A DNA stretch of 64,000 bases, taken from contig DASCRM010000017.1 of the NCBI GenBank assembly GCA_034406555.1, forward strand, positions 1 to 64,000, given 5' to 3'. This document shows, piece by piece, positions 17,157 through 25,524 of the stretch (positions within the stretch are counted from its first letter, which is position 1; the number at the start of each line of letters is the position of its first letter). Below the pieces are notes generated by a model. The model was given only the letters and a program-made list of their open reading frames with translations, was not told the origin of the DNA and did no database searches. A program made the translations under genes and the position numbers. The DNA comes from SHYR01 sp034406555. Lineage in GTDB: Bacteria; Chloroflexota; Dehalococcoidia; UBA2979.

Positions 17157-19277
17157 CTACTTGCGACGGAAGACCAGCGAGGAGAGTGCGCCGGCGACGA
17201 CCGTCGCCGTGATCGCCGCGATCGTCGTGCGCTCGATCGGGCCGGCTCGGCGGCGTGCGGGCAGTTCAACGCGCTCCGGCGGTCGCGGCGAGCTGGCGCC
17301 GTTGCCGTTCGAGGTCGCGTTCCCGTTCGTCGCGTCGCCCCCCAGGCCGTAGTCGCTGGCCGCCTGATCGATCAGGGGCGGCACCTCGCCACTGTCTGGG
17401 CCACTACCGAGGCCATTGCCGTTGCCACGACCGTTGCCACTCGCCGGGCCGCCGTTCGACGCGCCACTCGCGTGCCCGTTCGTCGCCGCAGCCGGTTGCG
17501 GCTCATGCAGCCCGTAGGTCGAGCCGCTGTTCGGACCGTCCGAGGGACGAACGCTCTCTAGCCGAGGCAGGCCGTAGCTTGTGCCGTCGCTGGTGGGCGC
17601 ACCGTCCGAGGCAGCACCGTTCGTCGCGTTGCCGTTCGCGGACGAGTCATTCGCGCCATTGCCGCTGTGACCGTTGCCGTTGCTCATGTAGTCATGGATC
17701 GGCGGCTGCGCGGCGACGCTCGCCACCATGTACTCGCGAGGCTCAACGGGACGTGGTTGAGCGAGCGGCACGGCAACCGCGTCGGCCTCAATGTCCTCGG
17801 TCTCGGGAACAGTAACGCCGTTGCCGTTGCCGGCCTGTGCCGTCGCCAGCGCGCCGTTGCCGTTGGCTGCAGCGAGCGCGGGTGCGGATGCGTCGGCGGG
17901 CGCAGCAGTGGCCACCGCGGGTCGCGGCGCGCCGCCGGGGCGGCCCATCGGCCGGCCAACGCCCTCGCGCGGCACGAAACGGCTCAGCGCGTAGCGAGGA
18001 TTGCTCAGGAACATCAGCCCCATGAAGCCGATCAGCACTACCCCCGTGACCGAGAAGGTGCTGGAGGCGGTAATGATGTCCGCCAGGATGCCCATCGGGT
18101 AGCTCATGAAGGGCATCAGGCCGAAGAGCAGCATGAAGACGCTCATCACACGGCCCAGGTACTCGGGCTTCGCCTTCGACATCACCATCGTCATGTTCAG
18201 GGTCATGAACGGCCCCTGGAACAGTCCCACGACCAGCAGTGCGGCGACGGCCCCCGGCAGACCGAATGCCTTCGAGGCAAGTCCGAGCGCGACCAACCCA
18301 ACGCCGGCGCCAATACCTGAGATCATCTGCAAGAGCGGCTTACGCTGGAACTCCGTGAGCGTCGCAACCGCGAACGAACCGATCAGTGACCCGACGCCGC
18401 TGACGGTCAACAGGAAGCCGAGACCGTCACCCCCAAGGCCAAGCTCGGCCACGGCAAACCCGGGGAGCATCGTCATCATCGGCGGCATCATCAGCATCAT
18501 GGGAATCGAGCCCATGATCAGCAGCAGCAGGACCTGCTTGTCCGCCCAGACATAGCGGAGGCCACCGATCGCCTCGAACATGACCGTCCCGCGCTCGTCG
18601 GCACCGATCAGGTGATCGGTCGTTCTCGGCAGTTGCAGGATGAAGACCAGCGTGACCACGTACATCACGGCCTGCGCGTAATAGACCATGTCGACGCCCG
18701 ACGCGGCGAGCAGCAGGCCGGCGGTCAGCGGCGCCACCAGACGTGTCCCGCTCATGGCGGCGTTGTTGATCGCCATCGCGCTCATGAACTCTTCTTCGGG
18801 AACGACCTCGGCGAGCATCGACATCTGCACCGGCATGCGGAAGGCCATCACCGTCCCCTGTAGGACGCCGACGGCGAAGAGCAGTGGTACGGTGATCACG
18901 CCGGTCGTGATCATGATCCCGGTCGCCGTCACCGTGAACAGCGTCCCGAATTGCGTGAGCACCATCAGGGTGCGCTTCTCCACGCGGTCGGCCGTCGCGC
19001 CGCCGATCAGCGAGAACAAGAACATTGGGATCGCGAAGGAGAAGCTGATCACGCCCATGATCGCGAAGCTGCCCGTGAGCTCGAACGCGAGCCAGCCGCG
19101 CGCGAGCATCTGCATGCCCATCGCCATGTTCGAGGCGAGCATGCCGGCGAAGAGCAGGCGGAAGTCGCGGCCCTTCAGTGAGACGAGCGCGGCGCTCAGT
19201 GACGGGCGCGCGGAATCCTGGCCCATCATGCCCGAACCGCCGCCACGGCCCATCATCGGGCCTCCGCCAAATCCCAT
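17157..19277 (-). CDS. MFS transporter with Asn/Gly-rich C-terminal tail and extra terminal membrane helix
   Basis: 706 residues. A Met/Gly-rich N-terminus (GGGPMMGRGGGSGMMGQ) is followed by an MFS_3/EntS-like exporter domain (LFAGMLASNMAMGMQMLARGW; GGATADRVEKRTLMV; PVQMSMLAEVVPEEE) to about residue 440. A tail of ~240 residues rich in NGNG repeats holds PREYM and, eleven residues later, HDYM, and three [ST]-x-YGL-type motifs (TSYGL, STYGL, SDYGL). The last ~25 residues form a membrane helix (TIAAITATVVAGALSSLVF) ending in RRK. The tail parallels that of the MFS at 13476-15683. Substrate unknown; efflux is likely from family. Confidence 0.85.
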   Translation of the reverse strand: MGFGGGPMMGRGGGSGMMGQDSARPSLSAALVSLKGRDFRLLFAGMLASNMAMGMQMLARGWLAFELTGSFAIMGVISFSFAIPMFLFSLIGGATADRVEKRTLMVLTQFGTLFTVTATGIMITTGVITVPLLFAVGVLQGTVMAFRMPVQMSMLAEVVPEEEFMSAMAINNAAMSGTRLVAPLTAGLLLAASGVDMVYYAQAVMYVVTLVFILQLPRTTDHLIGADERGTVMFEAIGGLRYVWADKQVLLLLIMGSIPMMLMMPPMMTMLPGFAVAELGLGGDGLGFLLTVSGVGSLIGSFAVATLTEFQRKPLLQMISGIGAGVGLVALGLASKAFGLPGAVAALLVVGLFQGPFMTLNMTMVMSKAKPEYLGRVMSVFMLLFGLMPFMSYPMGILADIITASSTFSVTGVVLIGFMGLMFLSNPRYALSRFVPREGVGRPMGRPGGAPRPAVATAAPADASAPALAAANGNGALATAQAGNGNGVTVPETEDIEADAVAVPLAQPRPVEPREYMVASVAAQPPIHDYMSNGNGHSGNGANDSSANGNATNGAASDGAPTSDGTSYGLPRLESVRPSDGPNSGSTYGLHEPQPAAATNGHASGASNGGPASGNGRGNGNGLGSGPDSGEVPPLIDQAASDYGLGGDATNGNATSNGNGASSPRPPERVELPARRRAGPIERTTIAAITATVVAGALSSLVFRRK

Positions 19278-19431
19278 GCCCGATGCCCGCCTAGGTTCAG
19301 TGCAAATCTGAGGAATACAGCGTAGCCGCAGCTAACCTTCTCGGCAACGTAAGGGTCGACACATTCGTACGTTTCAACAGCCACTAGCCCGTCTATCGCC
19401 GGTTCGACGGCTGTTACACGCCCTGGCCGCG

Positions 19432-19460
19432 TTGACTCCCCGCACACTCCGAGACAGAAT
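19432..19460 (+). promoter_or_regulatory. Promoter TTGACT-N17-CAGAAT
   Basis: A -35 TTGACT at 19432-19437 and a -10 CAGAAT at 19455-19460 are 17 bases apart, the canonical spacing. It would drive the CaiB-CaiB-ThDP operon with a leader of about 57 bases. Confidence 0.55.
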
Positions 19461-19523
19461 CGCCCTCGTGTCGTCGCCACCGCGAGTGGTGTCGCGATGC
19501 GCGCGAGGATGGGGAAGCGTCCG

Positions 19524-20801
19524 ATGGCCGCAGCGCTCGACGACCTGCGCGTGCTCGACCTCTCGGGCCCGATCGGCCACTACGCCGGCCGCCTGCTCGC
19601 CGACCTCGGTGCCGACGTGATCAAGGTCGAACCCCCCGGTGGCGACGCCGCGAGGACGTACGCACCCTACCTGCCCGATGTCGATGCCCCGGAGAACGGG
19701 CTGCAGTTCCTGCTGCTGAACGCGAACAAGCGCGGCGTCACGATCGACCCCTCGCACGATCGCGGCCGGGAGCTGTTGCTACGGCTGATCGAGAGTGCCG
19801 ACGTGCTGATCGAGTCGTGGCGTCCGCAGGAGGCAGCGGCGCTCGGCCTCAGCGTGAGCGATCTCGAAGCGGCGAAGCCGGAACTGATCCACGCCTCGCT
19901 CACCGGCTGGGGGCTCAGCGGCCCGCGCGCGCAGTGGGCGTACGCCGACATCGTGGGGCTCGCGATGTCCGGGGTGATGACGCTGGCGGGCTTCGCGGAC
20001 GGGCCGCCGGAACAGCTCCCGGACCTGCAGGGGTTCCACTGCGCCTCGATCGATGCGACCGCCGGGATCATGGCGGCCGTGCTGCACCGCGACGCGACCG
20101 GCGAGGGGCAACTCGTCGAGGTCTCGATGCAGGAGGCGCTCTCGATGGCGCAGGAGACGGCGATGCAGGAAGCCGACATCAACGGCAACGACCGCGTCCG
20201 AGACGCTGGCGGTGCGCTCGGCTTCACGATCCCGGGCCTCGGCCTCTACGAGTGCGCGGACGGCTACGTCTATCTGATGGTGGCGGGCCTCGCGGGGGCA
20301 GGCTTCCAGGGCCTCGTCGATCTGATGGCCTCGACCGATGAGGCAGGTGACCTGACCGAGGAGCCGTACGCGACGTTCATCCGCGAGTCGATGAACCGCG
20401 CGCTGCTGACGCAGCTCGCCACGGACCCGTCAGGGCTCGGCGACCTGCTCGCGAAACTGGCCCACATCCAGGAGGTCGTGGTCGCATTCATGTTCAAGCA
20501 CCCGAAGGAGTACCTCTACGAGGAGGCGCAGGCCCGCCGCGTGCTGGCCGGCATGGTCAGCACCCCCGAAGACATCTCAATCAACAAGCAGCTCGCGGGC
20601 CGCGGCTGGTGGAGAGAAATTGAGGACGCCGGCCGAGGCAAGACGCTGCGCTACCCCGGCCCGCCGTGGCAGTTCGAAGGGACACCGGCCACGCTGCGCC
20701 GCGCGGCGCCGCTGCTGGGGGAGCACAACCAGGAGATATTCGGCGAACTGGGACTGAGCACCGACGAGATCGGCGCACTGGCGACTGAGGGGGCGATCTG
20801 A
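19524..20801 (+). CDS. CaiB/BaiF family CoA transferase (first of pair)
   Basis: 425 residues from ATG 19524, chosen because GGGGAAG lies eight bases upstream. It has the family III CoA transferase start (LDDLRVLDLSGPIGHYAGRLLADLGADVIKVEPPGGD), NANKRGVTIDPS, and FHCASIDATAGIMAAV with the catalytic aspartate. It passes CoA from one acyl-CoA to a free acid. The stop overlaps the start of a second CaiB gene (TGATG), so the two are probably translated together and may form a heterodimer, as in some succinyl-CoA:carboxylate transferases. Substrate is unknown. Confidence 0.9.
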   Translation: MAAALDDLRVLDLSGPIGHYAGRLLADLGADVIKVEPPGGDAARTYAPYLPDVDAPENGLQFLLLNANKRGVTIDPSHDRGRELLLRLIESADVLIESWRPQEAAALGLSVSDLEAAKPELIHASLTGWGLSGPRAQWAYADIVGLAMSGVMTLAGFADGPPEQLPDLQGFHCASIDATAGIMAAVLHRDATGEGQLVEVSMQEALSMAQETAMQEADINGNDRVRDAGGALGFTIPGLGLYECADGYVYLMVAGLAGAGFQGLVDLMASTDEAGDLTEEPYATFIRESMNRALLTQLATDPSGLGDLLAKLAHIQEVVVAFMFKHPKEYLYEEAQARRVLAGMVSTPEDISINKQLAGRGWWREIEDAGRGKTLRYPGPPWQFEGTPATLRRAAPLLGEHNQEIFGELGLSTDEIGALATEGAI

Positions 20802-22039
20802 TGGTGAACGGTGGCTCGAACGGCAAGCCGCGCCCGCTCGATGGCGTGAAGGTGTTGGACCTCACCTGGTTCGGCGCAGGGCCAATCGGCACGCGTGCGC
20901 TCGCCAACCTGGGTGCAGACGTCGTGCGGGTGGAGACGGAGAAGCGGCCGGACGGCCTGCGCATCGGTGGGCCACGCCCGCCCGGGACGACCAACCTCAA
21001 CCTCTCCGGGTACTACAATAACTTCAACGCCGAGAAGCGTTCCGTGACGATCGACCTCACCACGGAGCGCGGCCATGAGCTGGGTATCGAGCTCGTGCGG
21101 TGGGCAGACATCTTCGTCACCAACATGACCAACCGCGCCGTCGGTCAGATCGGCCTCACCTGGGAAACTGTCTCGGCGGCCAACCCGGGCATCATCGGCC
21201 TCTACCAGCCGATGCAGGGGCTGACCGGCCCGCATGCGGAGTTCATCGGCTTCGGCGCCGTGCTGAGCACCGTCTGCGGCGTGAACGGCATGACCGGCTT
21301 CGATGGCAGCGAGCCGCGAGGCTCCGGGTCGAACTACCCGGACTACGTCGTCAACCCGATCCACCTCGCGATCGGCGTGATGGCGGCACTGCGCCACAAG
21401 CGCCGCACCGGCGAGGGTCAGCTGATCGACATGGCGCAGCTCGAGTCCTCCGTGACGGCGATGGCCGGTCCCGTCTTCGCGATCGACAACGGCGGGCCCG
21501 AGTACCGACGCGCCGGCAACCGCGTCACCTTTGCCGCCCCCCACGGTGCGTACGGCGTGCAGGGCGACGACCGCTGGCTCGTCCTCGCCTGCTCGGACGA
21601 GGCGCAGTGGCGCGCCTTCATGCAGGTCAGCGGCCACCCGGAGTGGGCGGACGACGCCCGCTTCGCCGACCTCGATGCCCGCAAGGCGAACGAGGATGCG
21701 CTCGACGCGCTCGTCGGCGAGTGGGCAGCGGAGCAGGACGGGACTGAGGCGATGCAGCGGCTGCAGGCCGCGGACGTCCCCGCGGGCATCGTGCAGACGG
21801 CCAGCGAGGTGCTGGCGGACGACCACATCAAGGCCCGCGAGTACTTCGCCTACCCCGAACACGCCGAAGCGGGCGTGCGGGCGTACGATGGCCCCGGGTT
21901 CCGGCTCTCGGCGACCCCTCACGAGGTGCGCGGGCCGGCCCCCTTGCTCGGTGAGCACACGTTTGAAATCTGTAAGCAGATTTTGCAGTTGAGTGATGAC
22001 GAGATCGCCGACCTGGTCGCGGAACAGGTGTTGTTCTAG
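20801..22039 (+). CDS. CaiB/BaiF family CoA transferase (second of pair)
   Basis: 412 residues, starting inside the stop codon of the previous gene. Features are LDGVKVLDLTWFGAGPIGTRALANLGADVVRVET, NAEKRSVTIDL and NYPDYVVNPIHLAIGVMAAL, where the aspartate of YPDYV aligns with the catalytic position, followed by RRTGEGQLIDMAQLE. It is full length and looks active. The neighbouring thiamine-diphosphate enzyme suggests that the pair activates an acid whose CoA ester is then cleaved or decarboxylated, as formyl-CoA transferase does with oxalate; this pathway idea is inference. Confidence 0.9.
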   Translation: MVNGGSNGKPRPLDGVKVLDLTWFGAGPIGTRALANLGADVVRVETEKRPDGLRIGGPRPPGTTNLNLSGYYNNFNAEKRSVTIDLTTERGHELGIELVRWADIFVTNMTNRAVGQIGLTWETVSAANPGIIGLYQPMQGLTGPHAEFIGFGAVLSTVCGVNGMTGFDGSEPRGSGSNYPDYVVNPIHLAIGVMAALRHKRRTGEGQLIDMAQLESSVTAMAGPVFAIDNGGPEYRRAGNRVTFAAPHGAYGVQGDDRWLVLACSDEAQWRAFMQVSGHPEWADDARFADLDARKANEDALDALVGEWAAEQDGTEAMQRLQAADVPAGIVQTASEVLADDHIKAREYFAYPEHAEAGVRAYDGPGFRLSATPHEVRGPAPLLGEHTFEICKQILQLSDDEIADLVAEQVLF

Positions 22040-22087
22040 CGACCGACGGCGTCAGCGCCCGGGAGACCAGGCCGAAGGGACGAGACC

Positions 22088-23737
22088 ATGGCATGGGTAG
22101 ACGGCGGCGACATGATCGCCCGCGTAATGAAGCAGGAGGGCACGAAGGTGCTCTTCACGCTCTCCGGCGGGCACATCCAGAACATCTACGACGGCTGCAT
22201 TGACGAAGACATCCGCGTCATCGACACGCGCCACGAGCAGTCGGCGGCACACGCTGCTGATGGCTACGCTCGTGCAAATCGCACTGTCGGGGTCGCCGCC
22301 GTGACGGCCGGGCCCGGCGTCACCGACGCCCTCACCGGCGTCGCCAACGCATACCGCGCGGGTAGTCCAATGATCTTGATCGGCGGGGCAGCCCCGCTGC
22401 GCACCGCCGGCCGCGGCGCACTTCAGGAGATGGAGCAGGTGGAGATCTTCCGCCCCGTCACGAAGTGGGCAACCAGCATCCAGACCACTGAGCGCATCGC
22501 CGAGACCCTCAGCGACGCCTATCGCGTTGCGCTCTCCGGTCGCCCCGGCCCGGTCTACGTCGAGGTGCCCTCGGACATCCTCTTCGGCCGCGTCGAGGAG
22601 GAAGACTTCACGCTGCCGACGAAGTACCGGCACGAGGTGCGCAGCCCGGCCGACGCCGGCGCGCTCCAGCGTGCGGTCGAGGCGATCAAGGGGTCGAAAC
22701 GACTGGCAATGATGGCCGGCACCCCGATCTTCTGGTCTGGCGCCGACAAGGAGCTGCAGGAGTTCGTTGAGCTGATCGGCACGCCTATCTACACGAACGA
22801 GATGGCGCGTGGCGCGATTCCCTGGGAGCACCCGCAGAAGGGCAACTGGGCACGTCGCACGGCGCTTGCCGGCGCGGACGTGATCATCGTCTTCGGCTCG
22901 CCGATCGATTTCCGCCTGCGCTTCGGCCAGGCCCCACTCTTCAACCCGGACGCGACCGTGATCGTCTACGACTACGACGAGGAGACGATCGGCAAGAACC
23001 GCCCGGTCGACATCGGCCTGACCGGCGATGCGAAGACCGTGCTCCAGCAGCTGACCGATGCCATCGGCTCGCCGCTCGACCGCGACGAGGAGTGGCTGAC
23101 CGAGCTGCGCGACGAGGAACAGCGAGGGCGCGAGCTGCGCCAGCCACTGCTGGAGTCCGACGAGACGCCGATCCACCCGTTGCGGCTCTGCGCCGAGATC
23201 GCGAAGTTCGTCGATGACAACACGATCATCGTCGGCGACGGTGGCGACATCGTCGCCACCTCGTCGAAGTACCTGCCGATCAACCACCTCGGCCAGTGGT
23301 TCGACCCGGGCCCGCTTGGCACGCTGGGCGTCGGCACAGGGTTCTGCATGGCGATCAAGGCCAGCCACCCGGAGAAGCGCATTCTGATGGTCAACGGCGA
23401 CGGTGCCTTCGGCCTCAACGGCTTCGACTTCGACACCCTAGTACGGCACGACCTGCCGATCGTCTCGGTCGTCGGCAACGACCGCCAGTGGGGTCAGATC
23501 ATCGTCGGGCAGGTGCGTCAGTACGGCGAGGAGCGAGCGATCGCGACCCGCCTGGACAACAACGCCCGCTACGACAGGGTGGTGGAGGCACTCGGCGGCT
23601 ACGGTGAGTACGTCACCGAGCCGGAGGAGATCGGTCCGGCGATCCAGCGCGCGTTCGACTCCGGTCTGCCGGCCTGCGTGAACGTGATCATGGACCAGCG
23701 CCCGCCGGGCGTTGAGGGTGGCTACTCCTTCACCTAG
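22088..23737 (+). CDS. Thiamine-diphosphate-dependent enzyme (acetolactate synthase / 2-hydroxyacyl-CoA lyase family)
   Basis: 549 residues, the full three-domain length. The catalytic glutamate is in DTRHEQSAAHAADGYAR, followed by VTAGPGVTDALTGVANAYRAGSPMILIGG. The ThDP-Mg site is GDGAFGLNGFDFDTLVRHDLPIVSVVGND, the GDG...N pattern. A Rossmann middle domain lies between. Neither a regulatory subunit gene nor an amino acid biosynthesis gene is adjacent. Two CoA transferase genes immediately upstream make oxalyl-CoA decarboxylase or 2-hydroxyacyl-CoA lyase activity more attractive than acetolactate synthase, but key residues for CoA binding cannot be judged here. Confidence 0.85.
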   Translation: MAWVDGGDMIARVMKQEGTKVLFTLSGGHIQNIYDGCIDEDIRVIDTRHEQSAAHAADGYARANRTVGVAAVTAGPGVTDALTGVANAYRAGSPMILIGGAAPLRTAGRGALQEMEQVEIFRPVTKWATSIQTTERIAETLSDAYRVALSGRPGPVYVEVPSDILFGRVEEEDFTLPTKYRHEVRSPADAGALQRAVEAIKGSKRLAMMAGTPIFWSGADKELQEFVELIGTPIYTNEMARGAIPWEHPQKGNWARRTALAGADVIIVFGSPIDFRLRFGQAPLFNPDATVIVYDYDEETIGKNRPVDIGLTGDAKTVLQQLTDAIGSPLDRDEEWLTELRDEEQRGRELRQPLLESDETPIHPLRLCAEIAKFVDDNTIIVGDGGDIVATSSKYLPINHLGQWFDPGPLGTLGVGTGFCMAIKASHPEKRILMVNGDGAFGLNGFDFDTLVRHDLPIVSVVGNDRQWGQIIVGQVRQYGEERAIATRLDNNARYDRVVEALGGYGEYVTEPEEIGPAIQRAFDSGLPACVNVIMDQRPPGVEGGYSFT

Positions 23738-23763
23738 CCCCGGCCCATGTGAGGCCACTGCGA

Positions 23764-23813
23764 CGGACAATGCAGAAGGGCCGCCCACGTGGGCGGCCCT
23801 TCTGCATTGTCCG
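23764..23813. terminator. 50-bp perfect palindrome, probable terminator
   Basis: Twenty-three bases are followed by ACGT and then their exact reverse complement, so the whole 50 bp is one perfect palindrome centred on CCCACGTGGG. It lies 27 bp after the ThDP-enzyme stop codon. No T-run follows, so it would act as a strong hairpin rather than a classical U-tail terminator. Confidence 0.75.
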
Positions 23814-23829
23814 TGTCCGCGCCCTCCCC

Positions 23830-23835
23830 TAGCAT
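23830..23835 (+). promoter_or_regulatory. -10-like TAGCAT 6 nt before ATG 23842 (leaderless start)
   Basis: TAGCAT, six bases (TCGCGC), then ATG. No Shine-Dalgarno sequence is seen. Confidence 0.5.
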
Positions 23836-23841
23836 TCGCGC

Positions 23842-24156
23842 ATGGTGATGGACGAAAAACTCGCTGGCGAGTGCGCGGACTGGGTCGCGGAACAGATGAC
23901 CGAGGAGTTCGGCGGCTTTATCGCGGCCGAGCTGATCGACCTCGTGATCGCGCAGGAAGAGAAGCTCCGCGCTGAGCACGATGACCCGCTGATGGATCAC
24001 CGCACGATGTCCGAGCGCCTGATGGCGCCGCTGGAAGCTGAAGGCGTCCCGATCAAGGAAGGTGCCGTCAGCCGCGAGCTGGTCGAGGAGATCCTGCACT
24101 GGGAGGACGAGTTCCGCGGCCTGGCGGGCGTGGCGAGAAACGTCCGGCCCACGTAA
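23842..24156 (+). CDS. Hypothetical acidic helical protein
   Basis: 104 residues, predicted mainly alpha-helical and acidic (MTEEFGGFIAAELIDLVIAQEEKLRAEHDD; SRELVEEILHWEDEFRGLAG). No motif, signal peptide or membrane segment. I do not recognise a family. The second codon is also GTG followed by ATG (ATG-GTG-ATG), so the start could be 23848; the TAGCAT hexamer favours 23842. It converges on the endonuclease IV gene. Confidence 0.6.
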   Translation: MVMDEKLAGECADWVAEQMTEEFGGFIAAELIDLVIAQEEKLRAEHDDPLMDHRTMSERLMAPLEAEGVPIKEGAVSRELVEEILHWEDEFRGLAGVARNVRPT

Positions 24157-24172
24157 TTCCGACGCGCGGCGC

Positions 24173-25033
24173 CTACTTCGTCGCGGCGTTCCGAATCTTC
24201 TTCAGCCGCTTAACGTTCTCCAGGTCGGGGCCGTCGCCGTCAACACCCGGCACCTCCAGCAGCCACGCCTTGCCCTGCAATTCCGGGCGCTCCAGCATCG
24301 CGCGGAAACCCTCGCTGCCGATGTGGCCATCGCCGATATTGTCGTGGCGGTCGCGGTGCTCACCGAGCTCCATCATCGAGTCGTTCGCGTGCAGCACGAC
24401 GAGGTGGTCGAGTCCGACCTCACCATCGAACTGTTCAAGCGTCTCCGAAACGCCGGCCTCGCTCGCCAGGTCGTAGCCGGCGGCGAAGCCGTGACAGGTG
24501 TCGAAACAGACCTGCAGTCGAGGCGAGTCGACAGCCTTCAGGATCTCGCCCAGCTCCGCGAAATCGCTGCCCACGACCCCACCCTGCCCCGCGGCGTTCT
24601 CGAGCGCGAGTACGGCATCGCCCGGCGACTGGGCCAGGATCTCCTGCAACGAGTCCTTGATCTGGCTCAGCATCGCCTCGAAGCCGCGGCCCTGGTGAGA
24701 ACCGGTGTGCAAGATCACCCCGTCGACGCCCAGCGAATCGGCGACGGTCATGCCGTTCACCACACAGTCGATCGACTTCTCAAGCAGCTCGGGCTTGTCG
24801 GTCGCGAGATTCGCCAGGTAGATGTTGTGTAGCCACACCTCGCCGACGGACGAGGCTGCATGCAGCTCTCGAAACTTCTCGACCGACTCCGGCTTGTGCA
24901 CCGTCTTGCGCCAGGTACGGTTGTTCGAGCCGAAGGTCATCGCCGCTTCGGCCTCGATCGCCTCGGCGCGCTCGATCACGTTCTCGATGCCGCCTGATGA
25001 GGAGACGAACGCCCCGACCTGTGTAGCAACCAT
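24173..25033 (-). CDS. nfo: Deoxyribonuclease IV (AP endonuclease, Nfo/EndoIV family)
   Basis: 286 residues, full length. The trinuclear zinc ligands are recognisable in order: the histidine in WLHNIYLANLA, LHTGSHQG, the glutamate in LENAAGQG, CFDTCHGFAAGYD, HANDSMMELGEHRDRHDNIGDGHIG and a final glutamate in LLEVPGVD. It cuts DNA at abasic sites in base excision repair, working without added metal. ATG 25033 is preceded by TAGCAT at six bases. The gene stands alone between hypothetical genes, as is common for nfo. Confidence 0.95.
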   Translation of the reverse strand: MVATQVGAFVSSSGGIENVIERAEAIEAEAAMTFGSNNRTWRKTVHKPESVEKFRELHAASSVGEVWLHNIYLANLATDKPELLEKSIDCVVNGMTVADSLGVDGVILHTGSHQGRGFEAMLSQIKDSLQEILAQSPGDAVLALENAAGQGGVVGSDFAELGEILKAVDSPRLQVCFDTCHGFAAGYDLASEAGVSETLEQFDGEVGLDHLVVLHANDSMMELGEHRDRHDNIGDGHIGSEGFRAMLERPELQGKAWLLEVPGVDGDGPDLENVKRLKKIRNAATK

Positions 25034-25039
25034 GGCGGC

Positions 25040-25045
25040 ATGCTA
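25040..25045 (-). promoter_or_regulatory. -10-like TAGCAT 6 nt before ATG 25033 (leaderless start)
   Basis: On the minus strand TAGCAT, GCCGCC and ATG follow each other; the nfo mRNA probably starts at its start codon. Confidence 0.5.
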
Positions 25046-25103
25046 CCAGCGTCAGCGCTCTGATAGGAATGGCGCTGCGCCACGCGAACGGCACCCCCGA
25101 TAA

Positions 25104-25120
25104 CTAGGAGAACTTCCTAG
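25104..25120. promoter_or_regulatory. Inverted repeat CTAGGA-N5-TCCTAG
   Basis: A perfect 6-bp dyad lies between the divergent nfo gene and the gene at 25132, just before the AGGGGA ribosome binding site of the latter. It may be an operator. Confidence 0.35.
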
Positions 25121-25131
25121 GGGAATCCCTG

Positions 25132-25517
25132 ATGAGCAACGCCGATCCTGTGCCGCGATTCGGAATGCACTGCAGCGCGCTGGTCGCGCTGCAGTGTGAG
25201 CGTGCCGCTCTGGCCGCCGTGCTCGTGCTGCAGGAGATGGGCCTGGCCGTCGATATCGCCGTCGACCGCGATCGCTCCGTCGACTGGGCCAAGCAGGCCG
25301 GCTACAGCTTCGTCGTCTGCGGTGGCGATGACGACGAGGCCGGGGTGAAGGGCTCGCCACGAAGATGCGCTTTGCGGTGCCACAGACGCGCGTGTTCCTG
25401 CTCGCCGGCAGCGGCTTCGACAGCGACGGCATGGAGGCGATCGGGGTCGAGGCGCCCCCCCCCCCCGTCGAGGTCAACTCGCTGGTCGACCCGCTCTGGC
25501 CAGCAACGGCCGCGTAG
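25132..25517 (+). pseudogene. Hypothetical protein, frameshifted (-1)
   Basis: The first frame gives about 73 residues (MSNADPVPRFGMHCSALVALQCERAA...VVCGGDDDEAGVKG), then loses sense. Continuing in another frame from about 25352 gives LATKMRFAVPQTRVFLLAGSGFDSDGMEAIGVEAPPPPVEVN and ends at TAG 25515-25517. Inserting one C (AAG-GGC-CTC-GCC) restores a 128-residue protein. The product resembles a small alpha/beta domain with no family I can name. A run of twelve C at 25455-25466 encodes PPPP. AGGGGA precedes ATG 25132. Confidence 0.65.
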
Positions 25518-25524
25518 CGCCCGA

